The notes under the pieces are model-generated. The model was not told the origin of the DNA. It did not search any database and saw only the letters and a list, made by a program, of their open reading frames with translations. The position numbers were made by a program, and so were the translations under genes. A stretch of DNA of 34,003 nt from Rhodothermales bacterium. GTDB taxonomy: Bacteria > Bacteroidota > Rhodothermia > Rhodothermales > JAHQVL01. Shown here piece by piece: positions 24,212 through 31,536 of the stretch (position 1 is its first letter; each line of letters starts with the position of its first letter). The DNA is taken from the NCBI GenBank assembly GCA_034439735.1, contig JAWXAX010000072.1:1-34003 (forward strand), read 5' to 3'.

Positions 24212-25570
24212 ATGAGCGAAGCCCCTGATTCCAAACCCGATATCTCCGTCCTTTTGCGCCCTGCCTCACACCAGAGCGGCGAGGGCGCCGGCCGGCGCAT
24301 GGGCGGCGGCGAAGGCATGGACCGTCAGCTGGCGCGAACCTTCTGGACCCGGAGCCGGCTGTTTCAATTCGTGGGAGGCGCCCTGGTGATCGCCCTGATC
24401 GCGTATGCGTTGTGGTCGACGACCGGCGGTCGGAAGTTGAATGTGGATCGCGAGCGGCTCACGATTTCAACCGTCTCGTTTGAGCCCTTCCAGGAACGGA
24501 TTTCGATCACGGGCAACGTGTTGCCCCGCACGACGGTCTACCTGGACGCCGTCGAGGGCGGGCGGATCGAGGAGATCTACGTCCAGGAGGGTGCGATGGT
24601 AGAAGATGACGAGCCCATCCTCCGGCTCTCGAACAGCACGTTGCAACTGAGCCTGTTGAACACGGAGTCCCAGCGCCTGGAGCAGATCAGCCAGCTGGAA
24701 CAGACGCGGTTCCAGATCGAGGAGGGCAACCTGACCCGCCGGCAGCAGCTGACGGACATGGATTACAACGTCCTGCGCCTGCGTCGCGACCTGGAGCGTA
24801 ACCAGGAGCTGTTCGAGAAGCATGTGATCTCCGAGCGGGAGTTTCAGACGGTGAAGGACGAATACGAGTACTGGGAGCGCCGTCGCGATCTGACGCAGCA
24901 GTCATTTCGACAGGATTCGCTCCGGCAGGCGCTGCAGGTCCAGCGCATGGTCATCGCCGTGGATCGCATGGACGCCAACTTTCAGGTGATGCAAGAGCAG
25001 CTGGAAAACCTCACCGTTCGTGCGCCGCTCGCCGGCCAGCTGACGGCCCTCAACGCCGAACTCGGCGAGATGAAAGGCGCTGGCTTCCGGTTTGGCCAGG
25101 TGGACGTGCTCGACGGCTTCAAGGTCCGCGCCGGCATCGACGAGTACTACATCAACCGCGTCATTCGAGGTCAGCGCGCCACGACACAGCCTATCGCCGG
25201 CATCGAGTACGCGATGGAGACGACCCGCGTCTACCCCGAGGTGCGCGAGGGACGGTTCGAGGTGGACCTCACCTTCGTGGGCGAAACTCCGCCCGACATC
25301 CGTCGCGGGCAAACGATTCGGCTGGGTCTTGAGATGAGCGATCTGGGCGAGGCGATCACCGTGGCCCGGGGCGGCTTCTACCAGTCGACCGGAGGCAACT
25401 GGGTGTACGTCGTCGATCCGTCCGGCGACTTCGCGGTGAAACGGCCCGTCCGCCTCGGCCGGCAGAATCCACTGGTGTACGAAGTCCTGGAAGGGCTCGA
25501 GGCCGGCGAGCAGGTCGTCACTTCGTCGTATGAAACCTTCGGCGATGTCGATCGCCTCGTTCTTCGCTAG
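24212..25570 (+). CDS. Periplasmic adaptor (membrane fusion) protein, MacA/HlyD type
   Basis: The 452-residue protein has an N-terminal cytoplasmic tail, one membrane helix (FVGGALVIALIAYALWS, about residues 50-67), and a periplasmic part. The periplasmic part includes a biotinyl-lipoyl half (GGRIEEIYVQEGAMVEDDEPILRL), a long coiled-coil hairpin (about residues 145-265, Glu/Gln/Arg-rich), the second lipoyl half (LENLTVRAPLAGQLTAL), a beta barrel and a membrane-proximal domain ending GLEAGEQVVTSSYETF. Such proteins link an inner-membrane ABC transporter to a TolC-like channel. No TolC homologue is present in the window. ATG 24212 is used because the predicted sigma-54 transcript would begin about 24193. 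ATG 24317 (MDRQLARTF) is the alternative and matches the common family start better. Confidence 0.9.
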   Translation: MSEAPDSKPDISVLLRPASHQSGEGAGRRMGGGEGMDRQLARTFWTRSRLFQFVGGALVIALIAYALWSTTGGRKLNVDRERLTISTVSFEPFQERISITGNVLPRTTVYLDAVEGGRIEEIYVQEGAMVEDDEPILRLSNSTLQLSLLNTESQRLEQISQLEQTRFQIEEGNLTRRQQLTDMDYNVLRLRRDLERNQELFEKHVISEREFQTVKDEYEYWERRRDLTQQSFRQDSLRQALQVQRMVIAVDRMDANFQVMQEQLENLTVRAPLAGQLTALNAELGEMKGAGFRFGQVDVLDGFKVRAGIDEYYINRVIRGQRATTQPIAGIEYAMETTRVYPEVREGRFEVDLTFVGETPPDIRRGQTIRLGLEMSDLGEAITVARGGFYQSTGGNWVYVVDPSGDFAVKRPVRLGRQNPLVYEVLEGLEAGEQVVTSSYETFGDVDRLVLR

Positions 25571-25667
25571 GCACAACTCCACACGCCTTGCAGGGCACTG
25601 GCCTGGCATCGCCCAATGCACCAACGTTCAACGCGAATACGTTCAACCCACCAACAGTATTAACGGT

Positions 25668-26366
25668 ATGATCAAAGCCACCAACCTCAAGAAGGCGTAC
25701 GTGACGGAGGAGGTCGAGACTACGGCCCTCAACAACGTCAACATGGAAATTAAAGAGGGCGAGTTCATCTCGATCATGGGCCCCTCGGGCTGCGGGAAAT
25801 CGACCCTCTTGAACATCCTCGGGTTGCTGGACAGCCCGTCGGAGGGCTCGTATACCTTCCTCGGGCACGAGACCGCCAACATGTCCGAGCGCCAGCGCGC
25901 CGGCCTACGCAAGGGCAACATCGGCTTCGTGTTCCAGAGCTTCAATCTGATCGACGAACTGACGGTGTACGAAAACGTCGAGCTGCCCCTGTTGTATCTG
26001 GGGATGTCGACCTCGGAGCGGGAGCAGCGGGTGACGGCGTCGCTGGATCGGGTGCAGATCACCCACCGGAAGGGCCACTTTCCCCAACAGCTTTCGGGTG
26101 GACAACAGCAGCGCGTGGCCATCGCGCGGGCTGTCGTGGCCTCGCCGAAGCTGATCCTCGCGGACGAGCCGACGGGTAACTTGGACTCGACCCACGGCGA
26201 GGAGGTGATGGCGCTGCTCACCCAACTCAATGAAGCCGGCACCACCATCGCCATGGTGACGCACTCGCCGGCAGACGCGGAATACAGCCATCGGATCGTC
26301 CACTTGTTCGACGGACACATCGTCACGGAGAACTTCTTGAAGCAACGCTACATCGCGCCGGCGTGA
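25668..26366 (+). CDS. ABC transporter ATP-binding protein (MacB/LolD type)
   Basis: This cytoplasmic ATPase powers the FtsX-type permeases encoded downstream. ATG 25668 gives 232 residues, the normal size; an upstream start at 25530 inside the adaptor gene would add an unrelated leader. Walker A is GPSGCGKST (38-46), the Q-loop glutamine is Gln90 in FVFQSFNL, the signature LSGGQ is at 142-146, Walker B LILADEP at 162-168, the D-loop NLDS follows, and the switch histidine is His199 in VTHS. The sequence class is that of MacB, LolD and FtsE partners. It lies 97 bases after the adaptor gene and is the only ATPase gene seen for three permeases. Confidence 0.96.
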   Translation: MIKATNLKKAYVTEEVETTALNNVNMEIKEGEFISIMGPSGCGKSTLLNILGLLDSPSEGSYTFLGHETANMSERQRAGLRKGNIGFVFQSFNLIDELTVYENVELPLLYLGMSTSEREQRVTASLDRVQITHRKGHFPQQLSGGQQQRVAIARAVVASPKLILADEPTGNLDSTHGEEVMALLTQLNEAGTTIAMVTHSPADAEYSHRIVHLFDGHIVTENFLKQRYIAPA

Positions 26367-26428
26367 TGGGTGCTGGCGGGCGCGGCGCGGACAGGCGCCC
26401 CTCCTCCGCCCTTTAAAAACCAACCGTT

Positions 26429-28861
26429 ATGCTCAAAAGCTACCTCACCATCGCCCTGCGTAACCTACGCCGGCATAAAAGCTACGCGTTTATCAATATC
26501 TTCGGTCTCGCGGTCGGGCTGGCGGCGTGTTGCCTGATCTTGCTGTACGTCCGCGACGAGTTGCTATTCGAATCGATGCACAAGCGGGCGGACCGGATCT
26601 ACCGCGTGCATCTGGAAGGCGCCCTCGCCGGCCAGACCTTTAACTCGGCCACCACGTCGGCCCCGATGGCAGCGGCGTTGCGACAGGACTACCCGGAGGT
26701 CGAGTCCGCCGCCAGGATCTGGGGCACAGGGCGTGTCCTGCTGCGTAGCGGTGACCGCTCGTTTTACGAGGAGGACTTTTTCTGGGCGGATTCGACGGTT
26801 TTTGAGGTCTTTTCTTTTCACTTCTTGCAGGGGAATGCCCGTACTGCCCTCAACCGACCCGATGGTTTAGTCATCACTGAATCTACCGCACGTCGCTATT
26901 TCGGTGAGGCGGATCCCTTGGGAAAGACGCTGACGCTGGACAACCAGCTCGACCTCACGGTGACGGGGGTGATTTCGGATATGCCGGACAACACCCACTT
27001 CCAGTTCGACATGCTGGGCGCGCTCCTCAGCCAGGACCGCAGCCGAAGCCCGGAGTGGATCGGCAATTCGTTTTATACCTACGTGCTCCTGCGAGAAGGG
27101 CATGCCGGCGACGTGTTGGAGGCCAAATTCCCGGATCTGGTGCGCACCTACGCCGGCCCGCAGCTTCAACAGGCGACCGGGCAGAGTTACGAGGCACTCC
27201 TCACTTCGGGCGTCCGCTACGGCTTTTATCTCATGCCCCTGCGCGACATCCACCTGCACTCGAAGGCCGAAAACGACTTCGCGGTCAACGGCGATATCCA
27301 GTACGTGTATATCCTGCTCGCGGTGGCCGTTTTTATCGTGCTCATCGCCTGCATCAACTTCATGAACCTTTCGACGGCTCGATCGGCGAATCGGGCCCGG
27401 GAGGTGGGGCTGCGTAAGGTGTTGGGGTCGGATCGCCGGCGCCTGGTGCAGCAGTTTCTTGGCGAGTCGGTCCTGATGGCGATCGTGGCCATGGTGATCG
27501 CCCTCGCCCTCATGGTGGCGTTGTTGCCGGTAATGAATACGCTGTCCGGGAAGTCGCTCTCGCTCGACCTCTTCCGCGATCCCGCGATCGCGCTCGGGTT
27601 GCTGGGTGTCGCCCTCACGGCCGGATTGCTGGCCGGGCTTTATCCCGCCGTCGTGCTTTCGTCGTTTCGCCCGATAGAAATCCTGAAGGGCCAGTTCACC
27701 ACCGGCGCACGTGGACTGTGGATGCGACGTGTGCTGGTGGTCACCCAGTTCGCAATTTCGATGATGTTGCTGGTGGGCACCGGCGTGATGTACAACCAGT
27801 TGCGGTTCATGCAAGAGCGCGACCTCGGGTTTCGCGGGGCGCAGGCGGTGGTGCTTCCCATCGAAACCGAGGCTATGCGCCGGCACTACCCGGCGTTGAG
27901 TGATGCGTTGCAGGCCCATCCAGGCGTGGAACACGTCGCCGCGGGCAATGGAGTCCCTGGACGGTTTATGAACGACACCGTGTTTCGTCCGGAGGGCGGG
28001 ACCAACGAGGACCTTAAAAACCTGAAGGTAGCCTCGATCAGCGACACGTACATCGAGACCCTCGGGCTGGAGATGGCCGCCGGCAGGCCTTTTTCGAGCG
28101 ACGTGACGTCGGACTCCACCCAGGCGTTTCTGCTCAACGAAACCGGGGCCCGGTTATTCGGGTGGTCGCCCGAGGAGGCCGTCGGCAAGAAGGTGGCCTG
28201 GGTATCCCGAAACGACGATGGGACGGATGAGATGCGGACGGTCGTAGGCGTCGTGCGCGACTTTCACCTGGAGTCGATGCAGCTGGAAATCAAAGGGATG
28301 ATCTTTTATCCCGGACCGCAGGCGTTCACGAATGTCGTCGTGCGCGTCCGCCCGGGGGACATGCCGGCGACCCTCGCGTTCCTGGAATCGACCTGGACGA
28401 CGTACGAGCCGGGGTTTCCTTTTCGCTATTTCTTTCTCGACGAAGACTTCGGCCGGCTCTTCGAGCGCGAGCGCCGGCTGGGCCAGATGTTCACCGGCTT
28501 CACCGCGCTGGCCATCCTGATCGCCTGCCTCGGATTATTCGGACTCGCGTCGTTCATCACCCAGCAGCGCACCAAGGAGATCGGCGTGCGCAAGGTGCTC
28601 GGGGCGAGCGTACCGGTCATCCTCCTGATGTTGTCGAGGGAGTTCACGCGGATGGTCCTCTGGGCGTGTGTCCTCGCGTTCCCGGTCGCCTGGTTTGTGA
28701 TGGATCGCTGGATGGACGGGTTCGCCTACCGCACCGAACTCGGCTGGGGCGTGTTCGCCCTGGCCGGCCTCGCCACCCTGCTCATTGCCTGGCTTACGGT
28801 GGGGTATCAATCCATCAAAGCCGCCCTCGCCGACCCGGTGAAAAGCCTCCGCTACGAATGA
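26429..28861 (+). CDS. ABC transporter permease 1 (MacB/FtsX type, two FtsX domains)
   Basis: The 810-residue inner-membrane protein has the duplicated FtsX layout. The first helix (INIFGLAVGLAACCLILLYV, about 22-43) is followed by a MacB-like periplasmic domain (about 45-280). Three helices follow, the first in YILLAVAVFIVLIACINFMNLSTARSANRAREVGLRK form. A second first-type helix (VLVVTQFAISMMLLVGTGV) starts the second half, which has its own periplasmic domain and three final helices. The cytoplasmic motif TKEIGVRKVLGAS and the end ALADPVKSLRYE are typical. MacB-like permeases of this kind do not form a channel across the membrane but drive periplasmic substrates through an adaptor and outer-membrane channel. 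It starts 62 bases after the ATPase gene. Substrate is unknown. Confidence 0.94.
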   Translation: MLKSYLTIALRNLRRHKSYAFINIFGLAVGLAACCLILLYVRDELLFESMHKRADRIYRVHLEGALAGQTFNSATTSAPMAAALRQDYPEVESAARIWGTGRVLLRSGDRSFYEEDFFWADSTVFEVFSFHFLQGNARTALNRPDGLVITESTARRYFGEADPLGKTLTLDNQLDLTVTGVISDMPDNTHFQFDMLGALLSQDRSRSPEWIGNSFYTYVLLREGHAGDVLEAKFPDLVRTYAGPQLQQATGQSYEALLTSGVRYGFYLMPLRDIHLHSKAENDFAVNGDIQYVYILLAVAVFIVLIACINFMNLSTARSANRAREVGLRKVLGSDRRRLVQQFLGESVLMAIVAMVIALALMVALLPVMNTLSGKSLSLDLFRDPAIALGLLGVALTAGLLAGLYPAVVLSSFRPIEILKGQFTTGARGLWMRRVLVVTQFAISMMLLVGTGVMYNQLRFMQERDLGFRGAQAVVLPIETEAMRRHYPALSDALQAHPGVEHVAAGNGVPGRFMNDTVFRPEGGTNEDLKNLKVASISDTYIETLGLEMAAGRPFSSDVTSDSTQAFLLNETGARLFGWSPEEAVGKKVAWVSRNDDGTDEMRTVVGVVRDFHLESMQLEIKGMIFYPGPQAFTNVVVRVRPGDMPATLAFLESTWTTYEPGFPFRYFFLDEDFGRLFERERRLGQMFTGFTALAILIACLGLFGLASFITQQRTKEIGVRKVLGASVPVILLMLSREFTRMVLWACVLAFPVAWFVMDRWMDGFAYRTELGWGVFALAGLATLLIAWLTVGYQSIKAALADPVKSLRYE

Positions 28862-28869
28862 CCCAAACA

Positions 28870-28897
28870 CCGTAAAGACGCCATACATGGCGTCTCC
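28870..28897. repeat. Single GACGCC/GGCGTC hairpin between permeases 1 and 2
   Basis: AGACGCCA and TGGCGTCT (28876-28895) pair over eight bases around a four-base loop (TACA). With its flanks (CCGTAAAG before, CC after) the 28-base block matches the start of the array at 31313-31340 with one difference in the loop. There is no U tract behind it, so full termination is unlikely. Confidence 0.75.
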
Positions 28898-28933
28898 TCA
28901 CAGCCGACCGTGCGCTCCTAAGACAGCACCGCC

Positions 28934-31306
28934 ATGCTCAAAAACTACCTCAAGATCGCCCTCCGCACCATGCGGCAGCAGAAGCTCTACAGCGGACTCA
29001 ACATCCTGGGTCTGGCGCTCGGCATCGGCTGTTTCCTGCTGATCGCCTCGTTTATTCGATACGAGCTGAGTTACGACCGCTTCCACCCGGGTGCGGACCG
29101 GGTCTTCCGCATCGTCGAACGGCAACCGAACAATGTGTTCATGGGCAGCGATATGTTCGCCGTCACGCCGGCTCCGCTCGCCCGCACCCTCGAGGCCGAC
29201 TTTCCCCAGGTGGCACACGCCACCGCCCTCTCCTCGATCAGTGTGCTGATCGGCATCGGGGACGCGCACTTCTTTGAGCAGGGCATCTGGGCGGATTCGA
29301 GTTTCTTCGATGTCATGCCGTTCCCGCTTGAGCGGGGCGATGTTTCCACGGTGCTCCGCTCTCCAGATGGCATGGCCATTTCGGCGACCCTCGCGAAGCG
29401 GATGTTCGGAGAGGCAGACCCCATCGGGCAGGTCGTCGAGGTGCAATATTGGGCCGGCACGTTGCCGCTCCGGGTCGACGCCGTCGTGGCCGACGTACCG
29501 GACAACGCCCACTTTACGTTCGATTTTATCCTCCCCATCATGGCCAACTCGGATTATGCGAGCAGCCTGGCTTACTGGACGAACAACTCGTGGTATACCT
29601 ACTTCCGGGTGCGCGAAGGCGCCGATCAGGACGCGCTGCAGGCCACCATGCCCGACTTTGTGTTGCGGCACGTGGGCGCGGAAGAGGCCGGCAATTACGA
29701 GTACATCGTCGAGCCGATGACCGATATCCACCTGCATTCCGATGTCAACTTCGACCTCGGGGCCCCCGGCGACATCCGCTACGTGTACCTCTTCGGAGCG
29801 ATCGGTATCGTGATTCTGCTGCTGGCCGGCATCAACTACATGAATCTGGCCATCGCGCGGTCGATCAAACGGGCCAAGGAAGTCGGGTTGCGCCAGTCGA
29901 TCGGAGCCCATCGCACACAAATCATCGTCCAATTCATCAGCGAATCGGTGTTGATGGCGTTTTTCGCGCTCGGCCTGGGCGTCTTGCTGGCCTGGTTCAG
30001 CACGCCGGTCTTCGCCACGCTCATCGACCGTCCTGTCATGCTGGCCTGGGAGGAGCCATTGCTCTACCCGCTACTCGCGATCCTCGTCCTGGCAGTTGGT
30101 CTACTCTCCGGCAGTTATCCCGCGCTCTACATGTCCCGGTTGCGGCCTATCCAATCGCTCAAGGGTGTGCTTGCCGGAGGGACGGATCGCTCTGTGGTGC
30201 AACGTGGGCTGATCATTTTCCAGTACACGGCATCCATCGTATTGATCGCCGGCAGCCTCATCATCTATCGCCAGCTCGATTACATCCAGCAAAAGGCGCT
30301 CGGGTATACCCGCGAACACATCGTCACCGTCCCGATTCGTGATTCGGCCTTGCGACAGGAAGCCGATGTGTTGGAGGCTGCCTTCGGTCGTCATCCGGAT
30401 GTGGTCGGGGTGACCGCCGTCAGTTCGTTGCCGACGAACATCGGCTCGTCCAACGGGGTGAGCTCCTGGGAAGGGCGTGAAGGGGATCGAACCCTGTCGG
30501 TCTACCAGGCGAATGTCGGGTACGACTTCTTTGAGGTATTCGACATCCCTATCGTCGCCGGCCGGCCGTTTACGCCGGAATTTACATCCGACTCGCTCGA
30601 AGCCGTCATCCTGAACGAGACGGCCGTCGCGGCGCTGGGATGGACGCCGGATACGGCTGTCGGGAAACGGTTCATGGAAACTGGGCACGTGGTAGGGGTG
30701 ATGAAAGACTTCCACCTCCACTCGCTCCATCTCCCGATCGCGCCGATGATGGTTCGGATGAGTGGCAACTGGTACAATCACCTGGCCATCCGCATCTCTG
30801 GAAATAACATACCGGCCAGCCTCGCCTTTATTACCGAGACGATGGATGGCTTCACGGATTACCCGGTCGAATACGCGTTCCTCGACGAGGTTTTCGACGA
30901 CCTCTATACATCCGAACGCCGGCTCGGCCAGGCCTTCGGCTATTTCACCTTTCTGGCGCTGCTGATCGCCTCGCTGGGACTCTTTGGCCTCGCGGCGTAC
31001 GCCTCCGAGCGGCGGTCCAAGGAGATCGGGATCCGCAAAGTCCTCGGCGCCTCGGTGGCGGACCTCGTGGCGCTTCTTTCTCGGGAGTTCCTGGTGCTGG
31101 TCATCGCCGCCCTGGTGATCGCCATTCCCGTGGCCTACTTCGGCGTCCGTCGCTGGCTGGATGGCTTTGCGTATCGGGTGGATCTGGGGGCGGATGTGTT
31201 CCTCATCGCCGGCGCGCTGGCGGTGGTCGTCGCCCTGGTGGCCGTCGCCTACCAGGCCCTCCGCGCCGCCCTCGCCGACCCCGTCCGCAGCCTCCGCTAC
31301 GAATAA
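28934..31306 (+). CDS. ABC transporter permease 2 (MacB/FtsX type)
   Basis: This 790-residue paralogue of its neighbours starts MLKNYLKIALRTMRQQK and ends ALADPVRSLRYE. It shows the same duplicated layout: first helix ILGLALGIGCFLLIASFI, a MacB-like periplasmic domain, the middle helix block with GINYMNLAIARSIKRAKEVGLRQSIGA, a second half starting LIIFQYTASIVLIAGSLII, and the final block with SKEIGIRKVLGASVADLVALLSREF. The periplasmic domains differ strongly from permeases 1 and 3, while membrane and cytoplasmic motifs are conserved. This suggests different substrates or heteromeric pairing; that is inference. It shares the single upstream ATPase gene. Confidence 0.94.
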   Translation: MLKNYLKIALRTMRQQKLYSGLNILGLALGIGCFLLIASFIRYELSYDRFHPGADRVFRIVERQPNNVFMGSDMFAVTPAPLARTLEADFPQVAHATALSSISVLIGIGDAHFFEQGIWADSSFFDVMPFPLERGDVSTVLRSPDGMAISATLAKRMFGEADPIGQVVEVQYWAGTLPLRVDAVVADVPDNAHFTFDFILPIMANSDYASSLAYWTNNSWYTYFRVREGADQDALQATMPDFVLRHVGAEEAGNYEYIVEPMTDIHLHSDVNFDLGAPGDIRYVYLFGAIGIVILLLAGINYMNLAIARSIKRAKEVGLRQSIGAHRTQIIVQFISESVLMAFFALGLGVLLAWFSTPVFATLIDRPVMLAWEEPLLYPLLAILVLAVGLLSGSYPALYMSRLRPIQSLKGVLAGGTDRSVVQRGLIIFQYTASIVLIAGSLIIYRQLDYIQQKALGYTREHIVTVPIRDSALRQEADVLEAAFGRHPDVVGVTAVSSLPTNIGSSNGVSSWEGREGDRTLSVYQANVGYDFFEVFDIPIVAGRPFTPEFTSDSLEAVILNETAVAALGWTPDTAVGKRFMETGHVVGVMKDFHLHSLHLPIAPMMVRMSGNWYNHLAIRISGNNIPASLAFITETMDGFTDYPVEYAFLDEVFDDLYTSERRLGQAFGYFTFLALLIASLGLFGLAAYASERRSKEIGIRKVLGASVADLVALLSREFLVLVIAALVIAIPVAYFGVRRWLDGFAYRVDLGADVFLIAGALAVVVALVAVAYQALRAALADPVRSLRYE

Positions 31307-31536
31307 CCCGAGCCGTAAAGACGCCATACCTGGCGTCTCCCCGCCATACCTGGCGTCTCCCCGCCATACCTGGCGTCTCCCCGCCATACCTGTCGTCTGG
31401 CCATACCTGGCGTCTGGCCATACCTGGCGTCTGGCCATACCTGGCGTCTGGCCATACCTGGCGTCGGGCCATACCTGGCGTCGGGCCATACCTGGCGTCG
31501 GGCCATACCTGGCGTCTCTATACCCGTCTCCCCCAT
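31307..31536. repeat. Tandem hairpin array between permeases 2 and 3
   Basis: Within 31321-31517 are eleven head-to-tail units: four of 20 bases (type CCGCCATACCTGGCGTCTCC; unit 4 has TGTCG and ends TGG) and then seven of 17 bases (GGCCATACCTGGCGTCT or ...CG). The 20-base type can fold as CGCCA-TACC-TGGCG and the 17-base type as GCCA-TACC-TGGC. The first unit with its flank (31313-31340) is almost identical to the single hairpin at 28870-28897. The last 19 bases before the ATG of permease 3 are not part of the array. No gene is supported here. Confidence 0.9.

Noticed and set aside
25530-25667. Longer N-terminus of the ATPase
   Set aside because: It overlaps the adaptor gene and adds an unrelated leader; family proteins start at the position of ATG 25668.
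28876-28895. Intrinsic terminator between permeases 1 and 2
   Set aside because: The hairpin is followed by CCTCACAGCC and not by a T tract.
30101-31489. Long - strand frame with repeated ARRQVWPD-type peptides
   Set aside because: The peptide repeats are the translation of the DNA hairpin array (17-base units), and the rest is antisense to permease 2.
31321-31517. Possible CRISPR array
   Set aside because: The units are contiguous with no unique spacers, are 17-20 bases long, and no cas genes are nearby.
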